From Sphingomonas sp. (GTDB lineage Bacteria > Pseudomonadota > Alphaproteobacteria > Sphingomonadales > Sphingomonadaceae): DNA of 64,000 nucleotides. Position 1 is the stretch's first letter. The number at the start of each line of letters is the position of its first letter. Positions 24,208-32,523 of the stretch are shown in pieces. The notes beneath the pieces are model-generated. The model saw nothing but the letters and a program-made list of their open reading frames with translations. It searched no databases and was not told the DNA's origin. Made by a program: the position numbers and the translations under genes. The stretch spans positions 1 to 64,000 of the forward strand of contig QFPK01000009.1 of NCBI GenBank assembly GCA_003248865.1, written 5' to 3'.

Positions 24208-24880
24208 CGCAGGCCTCCAAGTCCCAATCGGCGCATTCGCCGGCTCGCGCGCGGATCAGTTCGACCAGCCAGCGCGGTCGGCCGACGCCGGGGACCGGCA
24301 GGGGCGCGGACGGCAAGGCGCTCACCCGCCAGCGCGTCACCGCCGCCGAGGGCTGGCCGAAATCCGCCGCCTCCGCCGCGCGACGCCAGCGACGGATCAG
24401 CAGGCAGGGCGTACCCGACGTTTCGGCGGCGAGTTGCAACCGGCGCGATGCGACCATTGACAGGCGCGCCACCTCGCCGACCACGGCGGCCAGCGCGCCG
24501 TGGCGCAGGCCCTCTTCGATCGTGGCCAGGACGGCGGCTTCGTCGCCCGTCTCGACATAGATGACCCGATCCGGATGAAGCCCCGCCTGCGACAGGGCGG
24601 GCGCGAACAGGTCGCGACGCGTCAGACACCACAGCACCGGGCCGTCGAGCCGAGCGGCGATACCGGCCACAAAGAGCGCCGCCGCCGCGCCGTGGACAGC
24701 ACCGTTCCCGCCACCCGCCATCTCGTGGAGCGCGCCAAGCGCCAGCCCGCCGCCGGGCAAGCGGCGGTCGACGGCTTCGACTCCGAACGGCACGACGCCG
24801 CACGCACGACGGTCGCTCGATTCAAGACGAGCGATGCGGTCGCGAAGCGCGGAGATGGTGGGATTGGATGGAATAGCCAT
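24122..24880 (-). CDS. imuA: ImuA, RecA-like mutasome protein
   Basis: A 252-residue protein of the ImuA/SulA-like RecA-fold family: RRLPGGGLALGALHEM in the place of a degenerate Walker A motif, then VLWCLTRRDLFAPALSQAGLHPDRVIYVE and an arginine-rich LLIRRWRR. It is the first gene of imuA-imuB-dnaE2 and lies 30 bases from a LexA box, so the cassette should be DNA-damage induced. The ImuA C-terminus overlaps imuB by 86 bases, more than usual; an earlier ImuA stop is not present in this frame. Confidence 0.92.
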   Translation of the reverse strand: MAIPSNPTISALRDRIARLESSDRRACGVVPFGVEAVDRRLPGGGLALGALHEMAGGGNGAVHGAAAALFVAGIAARLDGPVLWCLTRRDLFAPALSQAGLHPDRVIYVETGDEAAVLATIEEGLRHGALAAVVGEVARLSMVASRRLQLAAETSGTPCLLIRRWRRAAEAADFGQPSAAVTRWRVSALPSAPLPVPGVGRPRWLVELIRARAGECADWDLEACDEQGRLALPADLADRSGSARGWGRGAAA

Positions 24881-25319
24881 ACGCTACAGAAGGACGGAGA
24901 GAGCCACATGTTCCCTTTTTGTTCCGCTTTCGATGGTGAAGAGTCAAGCGCGGCCATGTCGAGCGGGCGGATCGGCTTCTTGAGCCAGCCGGCCTAACCG
25001 CAAAGCGGGGCGCGAATTACAAGACATCCAACCAAGGCGGTTCCGCTCGCATAGACATCGGCGCTCGACCAAACGGTCAGTCCGGACCCGAGCCAGCGAC
25101 AGTCATTCCCATCCACGCTGGCGCCGCCTGATCGTGGACGTCGGTGACGCGGCGAAGGCCGGTCGCCATGTTCTTTGCGTCGCTGAAGCGTTTGCATGCC
25201 TTGAAATGTGGTGGACAGGGGCGTGGACCGGCGCAATCCACATAACGGTCGGCCCGTACTTCTCCGATCTTTGACCAACCCGCACGGCATCTCGCCGCGC
25301 CGGAGTCGGGACAAGACGT
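24881..25319. other. Divergent intergenic region between imuA and traG
   Basis: About 440 bases without a gene. The imuA-proximal end has the LexA box at 24910-24924. The rest must carry the traG promoter, but no convincing -35/-10 was identified. The mutasome probably interrupts an ancestral rlxS-traG interval. Confidence 0.45.
24910..24924 (-). promoter_or_regulatory. LexA (SOS) box upstream of imuA
   Basis: The plus strand reads GTTC-CCTTTTT-GTTC, an exact match to the alphaproteobacterial LexA operator GTTC-N7-GTTC. It lies 30-44 bases upstream of the imuA start and would place the whole mutasome under host LexA control. Confidence 0.82.
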
Positions 25320-27350
25320 GTGACCCCCACCAAACTGCTCATCGGCCAGATTCTCGTCTGCTTCGGCATGGTGATCCTCGGCGTCTGGGCCGCGACCCAA
25401 TGGGCGGCGGCCATGCTGGGCTATCAGTCCCACCTCGGCGCACCATGGATCCTCCTGTTTGACGTCCCCGTCTATCGGCCCTGGGCGCTTTTCGACTGGT
25501 GGTACTCCTACGAAGCCTACGCGCCGGAAGTATTCGACAAGGCCGGGATGCTGGCCGGCGGATCGGGCTTTCTGGCCTGCGGCGCGGCTGTCGCCGGCTC
25601 GCTGTGGCGCGCCCGGCAGAACCGCAACATCACCACCTACGGCTCCTCGCGCTGGGCGACCCGCCGCGAGATCGGCGAAGCAGGTCTGTTCAGGGACGCC
25701 GGGGTCTTCCTTGGGCGCAAGGGCGGCGACTATCTGCGCCATGACGGCCCCGAGCATGTCATGGCCTTCGCGCCGACCCGGTCGGGCAAGGGCGTCGGCC
25801 TGGTGGTGCCGACCCTGCTGTCGTGGACCGGCTCGGCCGTCATCCACGACATAAAGGGCGAGAACTGGACCCTGACCGCCGGTTGGCGGGCCCGCTTCTC
25901 GCATTGCCTGCTGTTCAACCCGACCGACGCGCGCTCGGCCCGCTACAATCCGCTGCTGGAAGTGCGCAAAGGCCCCGATGAGGTCCGCGACGTCCAGAAC
26001 ATCGCCGACATATTGGTCGACCCCGAAGGCGCGCTGGAGCGACGCTCGCACTGGGAGAAGACCAGCCACTCCCTGCTCGTCGGCGCGATCCTGCATGTCC
26101 TCTATGCGGAGGAAGAGAAGACGTTGGCTCGCGTCGCCACCTTCCTGTCCGATCCGCAGCGCAGCTTCGCCCACACCCTGCGCCGGATGATGGCCACCAA
26201 CCATCTGGGCACGAAGGAGAGGCCTCAGGTCCATCCCGTCGTCGCCTCGGCCGCGCGCGAGGTGCTGAACAAGTCCGAGAACGAGCGTTCGGGCGTGCTG
26301 TCCACCGCCATGTCGTTCCTCGGCCTCTACCGCGATCCGACCGTCGCGATCACCACGGCCGCCTGCGACTGGCGCATCTCCGATCTCGTCGACGCCCCAG
26401 CGCCGGTCTCGCTCTATCTGGTCATCCCGCCGTCCGACATCTCGCGCACCAAGCCGCTGGTCCGCCTGGTGCTGAACCAGATCGGCCGCCGCCTTACCGA
26501 ACGGCTCGAAGGCGACCCGAAGAAGAGCCGCAAGCACCAGTTGCTGATGATGCTCGACGAGTTCCCGGCGCTGGGACGCCTGGACTTCTTCGAGACCGCG
26601 CTCGCCTTCATGGCCGGCTACGGCATCCGCGCCTATCTGATCGCCCAGAGCCTCAATCAAATCTCCAAGGCCTACGGCGAGAACAACGCCATCCTCGACA
26701 ACTGCCATGTCAGGATCGCCTTCTCCTCCAACGACGAGCGCACGGCCAAGCGGATTTCGGACGCGCTCGGCACCGCCACCGAACTGCGCGCCCAGCGCAA
26801 CTATGCCGGCCACCGGCTCGCCCCCTGGCTTTCCCACGTCATGGTCAGCCGCCAAGAGACCGCTCGCCCGCTGCTGACCCCAGGCGAAGTGATGCAGCTT
26901 CCGCCCGCCGACGAACTGGTGATGGTCTCCGGTCTCGCCCCGATCCGCGCGAAGAAGCTGCGCTACTACGAGGATCGGAATTTCACGGCTCGCGTGACTG
27001 CGCCGCCGATGCTGTCCGATGGCGTCTATATCGACCGGCCGGCGACCCGGCCCGATGATTGGGGCGACCAGGTGCGCGAACCCCATGCGGGTCTCGCTGC
27101 AATGGCCGAGGACGAGACCGCCGCCGGGCTGGAAGATGAAGGCGGCGTCCAGCAGCAGCGCCATCCCGGTCTTGCCGAAGAGGAGGCCGCCATCCGCGCG
27201 ACCGCACCGGAGCCGGTATCGGCCGCACCCGGTGACGACGATAGTGATCCAGCGCTCGACCGCCGTGCCATGAGCGCGCTCAGCAATGTCGCGCGCGCTC
27301 ACGCCATGAACGAGGGCGCAGGTCGCGACGACCTGCTGCCGAGCTTTTGA
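25320..27350 (+). CDS. traG: TraG, conjugative coupling protein (VirD4 family)
   Basis: A 676-residue type IV coupling ATPase. Two N-terminal membrane segments (LLIGQILVCFGMVILGVWA and a second near AGGSGFLACGAAVAGSLW) are followed by Walker A APTRSGKGVG (K157) and Walker B LLMMLDEFPALGR (D413). It links the RlxS-DNA complex to the Trb channel. The GTG start at 25320 fits the family's usual MTPTKLLIGQ beginning. The final ~90 residues are variable and acidic. It leads the operon with the CopG-like gene and trbB. Confidence 0.95.
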   Translation: MTPTKLLIGQILVCFGMVILGVWAATQWAAAMLGYQSHLGAPWILLFDVPVYRPWALFDWWYSYEAYAPEVFDKAGMLAGGSGFLACGAAVAGSLWRARQNRNITTYGSSRWATRREIGEAGLFRDAGVFLGRKGGDYLRHDGPEHVMAFAPTRSGKGVGLVVPTLLSWTGSAVIHDIKGENWTLTAGWRARFSHCLLFNPTDARSARYNPLLEVRKGPDEVRDVQNIADILVDPEGALERRSHWEKTSHSLLVGAILHVLYAEEEKTLARVATFLSDPQRSFAHTLRRMMATNHLGTKERPQVHPVVASAAREVLNKSENERSGVLSTAMSFLGLYRDPTVAITTAACDWRISDLVDAPAPVSLYLVIPPSDISRTKPLVRLVLNQIGRRLTERLEGDPKKSRKHQLLMMLDEFPALGRLDFFETALAFMAGYGIRAYLIAQSLNQISKAYGENNAILDNCHVRIAFSSNDERTAKRISDALGTATELRAQRNYAGHRLAPWLSHVMVSRQETARPLLTPGEVMQLPPADELVMVSGLAPIRAKKLRYYEDRNFTARVTAPPMLSDGVYIDRPATRPDDWGDQVREPHAGLAAMAEDETAAGLEDEGGVQQQRHPGLAEEEAAIRATAPEPVSAAPGDDDSDPALDRRAMSALSNVARAHAMNEGAGRDDLLPSF

Positions 27351-27361
27351 GGGGCTCCGCG

Positions 27362-27772
27362 ATGCGCAACCGCGACAAGGTCCGCTACCAGCTCTTCCTC
27401 GAACCCCGGCTTGCCGACAGGCTTGAAGAACTCGCCGCCAGGCCGGGCGTAGCCCGCTCGGACATATTGGTGGAGGCCCTGGATGCATGGCTGACCCGCC
27501 AGGGCGGTCATGACCTCGACGAGCGTTTCGGCGTCCGCCTCGACCGGATGAGCCGCTCGCTCGGAAGGGCCGAGCGCGACATTCAGGTGCTGCTCGAAAG
27601 CCTGTCCCTGTTCGTCCACTACCAGTTCTGCCTCAATGCGCAGATTCCCGAACCTGATGCGGCGGCGCGCGCCGTAGGTCGCGACCGCTTCCAGAAATTC
27701 ATCGACCAGATCGGCCGGCGCATGGCCGCTGGAGCCGACAGCGACGCATCCATTGCGGAGGCTGCCGCATGA
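27362..27772 (+). CDS. CopG family ribbon-helix-helix regulator
   Basis: A 136-residue protein with an N-terminal ribbon-helix-helix: KVRYQLFLEPRLADRLEELAARPGVARSDILVEALDAWL. It regularly sits between traG and trbB on such elements and is thought to control the transfer operon. The remaining ~85 residues are helical with a hydrophobic stretch (LESLSLFVHYQFCLN). The ATG lies 11 bases after the traG stop, and its TGA overlaps the trbB start. Confidence 0.85.
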   Translation: MRNRDKVRYQLFLEPRLADRLEELAARPGVARSDILVEALDAWLTRQGGHDLDERFGVRLDRMSRSLGRAERDIQVLLESLSLFVHYQFCLNAQIPEPDAAARAVGRDRFQKFIDQIGRRMAAGADSDASIAEAAA

Positions 27773-28761
27773 CACAGGTCGGCACCGTCACCTTTGGGCG
27801 CCGGCGCGCCATGCTGCGCACGGCCATGGGCCCCGCGATCGCCGAAGCGATGGCCGATCCGGTGGTGATAGAGATCATGGTCAACCCCGATGGGGTGCTT
27901 CGCCTCGACCGTTTGGGGGAGGGGCGGGTCGATACCGGCGTGCGCCTGTCGTCAGCGGACGTGGAGCGGATCGTCCGCCTCGTCGCCGACCACGTCCGCG
28001 CCGAAGTGCACGCGGACGCGCCGATTGTCAGCGCGGAACTGCCGGGCGGCGGCGAGCGGTTCGAAGGCCTGTTGCCGCCGGTGGCGACCGCGCCGTGCTT
28101 CGCGATCAGGAAGCCGGCCGTGAAGATCCATCGCCTGATCGACTATGTCGCGGGGGGAATGCTGGCGCCGGTACAAGCCGACCTGCTGCGCCGCGCCGTC
28201 ATCGACCGAAAGAACATCCTGATCGCCGGTGGCACGTCATCGGGCAAGACCACCTTCGCCAATGCGCTGCTCGCCGAGATGGCCGGGCTCGACGAGCGGA
28301 TCATCCTGATCGAGGACACCCGCGAACTGCAATGCGCCGCGCCGGACACCGTGGCGCTCAGGACCCGGCCCGGCGTCGTCGGCATCGCCGAACTGGTGCG
28401 CTCGACGTTGCGCCTGCGTCCCGACCGCATCGTGGTCGGCGAGGTGCGCGGCGCCGAGGCGCTCGACATGCTCAAGGCCTGGAACACCGGCCATCCCGGC
28501 GGCATCGCCACGCTCCACGCCAACTCCGCCCACGCCGCTCTCTACCGACTCGAACAGCTGGTGGCCGAGGGCGTCGTCACAGTGCCCCGACGTCTGATCG
28601 CCGACGCGATCGACCTGGTGGTGTTCATCCAAGGCCGGGGAACCGGCCGAAGGATCGAGACCGTGGCCGAGGTCCACGGTCTCGATGCCAGCGGCGGCTA
28701 CGCCGTCATAGACCTCAGCCCCCCTCAGCTGAAAGCCCTTCTCAAAGGAGACCATCCATGA
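27769..28761 (+). CDS. trbB: TrbB, VirB11-type traffic ATPase
   Basis: A 330-residue hexameric secretion ATPase. Walker A is IAGGTSSGKTTFANALL (K160). The Asp box IILIEDTRELQC and Walker B LRPDRIVVGEVRGAEALDML follow, then the His box GGIATLHANSAHAAL. It powers pilus assembly and DNA transfer from the cytosolic face of the inner membrane. Start and stop both overlap neighbours by ATGA, giving a tightly coupled trb operon. Confidence 0.96.
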   Translation: MTQVGTVTFGRRRAMLRTAMGPAIAEAMADPVVIEIMVNPDGVLRLDRLGEGRVDTGVRLSSADVERIVRLVADHVRAEVHADAPIVSAELPGGGERFEGLLPPVATAPCFAIRKPAVKIHRLIDYVAGGMLAPVQADLLRRAVIDRKNILIAGGTSSGKTTFANALLAEMAGLDERIILIEDTRELQCAAPDTVALRTRPGVVGIAELVRSTLRLRPDRIVVGEVRGAEALDMLKAWNTGHPGGIATLHANSAHAALYRLEQLVAEGVVTVPRRLIADAIDLVVFIQGRGTGRRIETVAEVHGLDASGGYAVIDLSPPQLKALLKGDHP

Positions 28762-29087
28762 TCGCATTTCTCCGTCCCCGTGCACCCGCTGCATTCATTC
28801 CCATCCTGTCGGTCGCGATGCTGCTGCCGGCTGCGGCCCTTGCCTCTGGCTCGGGCATGCCCTGGGAAGAGCCGCTGCAGGCCGTGCTGGAATCCGTGCA
28901 AGGCCCCGTCGCCAAGATCGTCGCGGTGTTGATCATCATCACCACGGGCCTTGCGCTCGCTTTCGGCGAGACCTCCGGCGGCTTCCGGAAGCTCATCCAG
29001 ATCGTGTTCGGCCTCTCGATCGCCTTCGCGGCGTCGAGCTTCTTCCTGTCCTTCTTCTCGTTCGGCGGCGGGGCGCTGATCGCATGA
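28758..29087 (+). CDS. trbC: TrbC, conjugative pilin (VirB2 family)
   Basis: A 109-residue prepilin. A long signal region (FIPILSVAMLLPAAALASGSG) should be cut near ALA, and two membrane helices follow (IVAVLIIITTGLALAFG and IQIVFGLSIAFAASSFFLSFF), the VirB2/TrbC layout. TraF (12929-13501) is the probable maturation peptidase. AAAGGAG precedes the ATG. The gene overlaps trbB and trbD by 4 bases each. Confidence 0.93.
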   Translation: MIAFLRPRAPAAFIPILSVAMLLPAAALASGSGMPWEEPLQAVLESVQGPVAKIVAVLIIITTGLALAFGETSGGFRKLIQIVFGLSIAFAASSFFLSFFSFGGGALIA

Positions 29088-29341
29088 GCATCGAGGGCTT
29101 CGAGGTGCCGGTGCACCGGGCGTTGACCGAGCCGATCCTGCTCGGCGGTGCCCCGCGCGGCGTGGCTATCCTCAACGGCACGCTCGCCGCCGCCATGGGC
29201 CTCGGACTCCAGCAGTGGATCGCGGGACTGGTGATCTGGCTCGCCGGTCACAGTCTCGCGGTCTTCGCCGCGAAACGCGATCCCGACTTCGCCGACGTGG
29301 GTGCCCGGCATCTTCGCCAGAAGGGATGGTGGTCATGCTGA
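29084..29341 (+). CDS. trbD: TrbD, VirB3-like inner-membrane protein
   Basis: An 85-residue protein with one or two membrane helices around residues 25-60 (GVAILNGTLAAAMGLGLQQWIAGLVIWLAGHSLAVFAA). It begins with EGFEVPVHRALTEPILLGGAPRG, the standard VirB3/TrbD opening. It is a small structural part of the inner-membrane complex, usually acting with TrbE. Its end overlaps the start of trbE. Confidence 0.93.
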   Translation: MSIEGFEVPVHRALTEPILLGGAPRGVAILNGTLAAAMGLGLQQWIAGLVIWLAGHSLAVFAAKRDPDFADVGARHLRQKGWWSC

Positions 29342-31797
29342 ACCTGCGCGAATACCGCCAGTCCGCCGACCGGCTCGCCGACCATCTGCCCTGGGCCGCG
29401 CTGGTTGCTCCGGGCGTGGTGCTCAACAAGGACGGCGGATTCCAGCGCACCCTGCGTTTCCGTGGACCCGATCTCGAATCCGCCACCGAAGCCGAACTGG
29501 TCTCGGTCTGCGCCCGCGCCAACAACGTGCTGCGCCGCCTCGGTTCCGGCTGGGCCCTGTTCTTCGACGCCGAGCGGATCGAGGCGCTGGGCTATCCCGA
29601 CAGCGACTTCCCCGATCCGGCCTCCTGGCTGGTGGATGAGGAACGCCGGGGGCATTTCGACGGCCGGCGTGGTCAGCATTTCGAGAGCGTCTATCATCTG
29701 ACGCTCCATTATCTGCCGCCGGCCGATCAGGTCAGCCGGGCCGAACGCGCCTTGCTGGAACGCGACGGCCCGCAGGTCGGACGCGACTGGCGCCAGGAAT
29801 GGCGCGCCTTCGTCGCCGAGACCGATCGGCTGCTGGATCTGCTGTCCGGCTTCATGCCGGAGGTCCGCGCGCTCGACGACGCCGAGACCCTGACCTTCCT
29901 GCACGGGACCATTTCGACCCGGCGCCATCCCGTCGCCGTGCCCGAGACGCCGATGTATCTGGACGGCCTGCTGGTCGATACGCCCCTGTCCGGCGGGATC
30001 GAGCCGATGCTGGGCGACCGGCATCTGAGGACGGTGACGATCCTTGGATTCCCGAACGCCACGCGGCCCGGAGTCCTCGACGCACTCAACCATCAGGACT
30101 TCGCCTATCGCTGGGCGACCCGGTTCATCTGCCTGGACAAGACCGCCGCCAACAAGGCGCTGACCCGTGTCCGGCGGCAATGGTTCAACAAGAGGAAGTC
30201 GATCGCGCAGCTGATGCGCGAGGTGATGACCAACGAGCCGGTTCCGCTCACCGACAGCGACGCCGACAACAAGGTGGCGGACGCCGACCTGGCCTTGCAG
30301 GCGCTCGGCAGCGACCATGTCGCCTTCGGTTATCTCACCACCACCATCACCGTCGGCGACGAGGATCGGGCGGCCGCGGACGAGAAGGTCCGCATCGTCG
30401 AGCGCATCGTCAACGGTCTCGGTTTCACCTGTATCCGGGAATCCGTCAACGCCGTCGAAGCCTGGCTCGGCAGTTTGCCCGGTCATGTCTACGCCAATGT
30501 GCGCCAGCCGCTGGTCCACACCCTGAACCTCGCCCATCTGATGCCGCTGTCGGCGGTATGGGCCGGGCCGGCGCGCAACGATCATCTCGACGGCCCGCCG
30601 CTGCTCTACGCGGAGACGAGCGGAACCACGCCGTTCCGGCTCTCGACCCATGTCGGCGACGTCGGCCACATGCTGATCGTCGGTCCGACCGGCGCGGGCA
30701 AGTCCGTCCTGCTGGCGCTGCTGGCCTTGCAGTTCCGTCGTTACGTCGGCTCGCAGGTCTATGTCTTCGACAAGGGGTATTCGGCCCGCGCCGCTGTCCT
30801 CGCCATGGGCGGCGAGCATCACGCACTCGGCGAAAGCGAGACGCTCGCCTTCCAGCCCCTGCGCGACATTGACGACGACGCCGAACGCGCCTGGGCGGCC
30901 GACTGGATCGCCGGCCTGTTAGCCCACGAGAAGGTCGGCGTCACCCCGGAGGTCAAGGACGCCCTGTGGTCGGGCCTGACCAGCCTTTCCGGTGCGCCGC
31001 CGGAGGAACGCACGCTCACAGGCCTGTCAGTCCTGCTCCAGTCCCACGCACTGAAGGCCGCCTTGTCGCCCTGGACGCTGGAGGGGCCGTTCGGACAGCT
31101 GCTCGACGCCGCCGAGGATCGGTTGACCCTGTCTGACATCCAGTGTTTCGAAACCGAATCCCTGATGAACACCGCCAGCGTCGTTCCGCCGGTGCTGACC
31201 TATCTGTTCCACCGGCTGGAGGCGCGGTTCGATGGGCGGCCGACCCTGCTGATCCTCGACGAGGCCTGGGTCTTTCTCGACAATCCCATTTTTGCCCAGC
31301 GCATCCGCGAATGGCTGAAGGTGCTGAGGAAGAAGAACGTCAGCGTGGTCTTCGCCACCCAATCCCTCGCCGACATCGCCGACAGCGCCATCGCGCCCGC
31401 CATCATCGAGAGCTGTCCGCAGCGCATCTTCTTGCCCAACGACCGCGCCATCGAGCCGCAGGCCCGCGCCGCCTATGAGCGGTTCGGCCTCAATGAGCGG
31501 CAGATCGAGCTGATCGCCCGGGCTACGCCCAAGCGGCACTATTATCTCCAGTCCCGGCGCGGGAACCGCCTGTTCGAACTGGCGATGGGCCCGATCGCGC
31601 TCACCCTGTGCGGCGCCTCCGATCCCGCCACCCAGGTTCTGATCGACGACCTGTTGCGCGAGGAAGGGCTGGAAGGCTTCACGCCCGCCCTCCTCGAAGC
31701 GCGCGGTCTCTCTTGGGCCGCCGACCTCCTGCGCGATTTTCCCGGCGCGGTCACGGCGGCCCCCTTCATCCCCGAGCAGAAGGAGCTATCCCTATGA
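29335..31797 (+). CDS. trbE: TrbE, VirB4-type ATPase
   Basis: An 820-residue transfer ATPase. It starts MLNLREYRQSADRLADHLPWAALVAPG. Walker A is GPTGAGKSVLLALLALQFRR (K456) and Walker B is LLILDEAWVFLD (D642), followed by FATQSLADIADSAI and the C-terminal RRGNRLFELAMGP. VirB4 proteins drive pilus assembly and substrate transfer. An in-frame ATG three codons earlier (29326) is too close to the AGAAGGG ribosome site, so 29335 was preferred. Confidence 0.95.
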   Translation: MLNLREYRQSADRLADHLPWAALVAPGVVLNKDGGFQRTLRFRGPDLESATEAELVSVCARANNVLRRLGSGWALFFDAERIEALGYPDSDFPDPASWLVDEERRGHFDGRRGQHFESVYHLTLHYLPPADQVSRAERALLERDGPQVGRDWRQEWRAFVAETDRLLDLLSGFMPEVRALDDAETLTFLHGTISTRRHPVAVPETPMYLDGLLVDTPLSGGIEPMLGDRHLRTVTILGFPNATRPGVLDALNHQDFAYRWATRFICLDKTAANKALTRVRRQWFNKRKSIAQLMREVMTNEPVPLTDSDADNKVADADLALQALGSDHVAFGYLTTTITVGDEDRAAADEKVRIVERIVNGLGFTCIRESVNAVEAWLGSLPGHVYANVRQPLVHTLNLAHLMPLSAVWAGPARNDHLDGPPLLYAETSGTTPFRLSTHVGDVGHMLIVGPTGAGKSVLLALLALQFRRYVGSQVYVFDKGYSARAAVLAMGGEHHALGESETLAFQPLRDIDDDAERAWAADWIAGLLAHEKVGVTPEVKDALWSGLTSLSGAPPEERTLTGLSVLLQSHALKAALSPWTLEGPFGQLLDAAEDRLTLSDIQCFETESLMNTASVVPPVLTYLFHRLEARFDGRPTLLILDEAWVFLDNPIFAQRIREWLKVLRKKNVSVVFATQSLADIADSAIAPAIIESCPQRIFLPNDRAIEPQARAAYERFGLNERQIELIARATPKRHYYLQSRRGNRLFELAMGPIALTLCGASDPATQVLIDDLLREEGLEGFTPALLEARGLSWAADLLRDFPGAVTAAPFIPEQKELSL

Positions 31798-32513
31798 ACC
31801 GCAGATTCATGCTTGCCGCCCTGACCGCGACCGTCGGAGGCGTTGTCCTCCCCGCGACCCCGGTCGCCGCCCAATGGACGGTGTTCGATCCGACCAACTA
31901 CACCCAGAATGTCCTGACCGCCGCCCGGACGCTCCAGCAGATCAACAACCAGATCTCCAGCCTTCAGAACCAGGCGACCATGCTCCAGAACATGGCGCGC
32001 CAGCTCCAGAGGCTCGACTTCTCCACGCTCAACGAGATTACCCGGTCGATGCAGCGCATTGATGCGCTGATGACCCAGGCCCAGGGCATCGCCTTCGACA
32101 TCGCTTCCACGGATGAGGCGCTTCGGGACCGATTCCCCGAGGTGTTCGATACGGCGATGACGACCGACGCCATGTTGCAGCAGGCGCTGGCTCAGCTTCA
32201 GGCCGCGACCCGGGCCTTCCGCCAGACCATGCGGGTTCAGGCCCAGGTGGTGGAGAATATCCAGTCCGACGGTCCCTTGCTGACCGAACTCGTGACCCAG
32301 AGCCAGGGCGCCACCGGGAGCCTTCAGGCGCAGCAGGCGACCAACCAGCTCCTCGCCGTCTCCGCGCGCCAGCAACTTCAGCTCCAGGCGATGATGGCGG
32401 CGCAGTATCGCGCCGAATCCGTCGAGCAGGAACGCCAGCGCCAGGCCATGGCGGCGGCGCGCGAACGGACGCGTCGTTTCATCGGTTCGCCCAACGCCTA
32501 CACGCCGGACTGA
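31794..32513 (+). CDS. trbJ: TrbJ, VirB5-like pilus-tip/periplasmic protein
   Basis: A 239-residue exported protein: signal peptide MNRRFMLAALTATVGGVVLPATPVAA, then a mature part opening QWTVFDPTNYTQNVLTAARTLQQINNQI, characteristic of TrbJ. It is strongly helical and rich in glutamine, with likely coiled-coil stretches. It would be a minor pilus or adhesion component. The start overlaps the trbE stop by 4 bases. No trbK entry-exclusion gene follows, unlike RP4. Confidence 0.93.
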   Translation: MNRRFMLAALTATVGGVVLPATPVAAQWTVFDPTNYTQNVLTAARTLQQINNQISSLQNQATMLQNMARQLQRLDFSTLNEITRSMQRIDALMTQAQGIAFDIASTDEALRDRFPEVFDTAMTTDAMLQQALAQLQAATRAFRQTMRVQAQVVENIQSDGPLLTELVTQSQGATGSLQAQQATNQLLAVSARQQLQLQAMMAAQYRAESVEQERQRQAMAAARERTRRFIGSPNAYTPD

Positions 32514-32523
32514 GGCGTCCACC

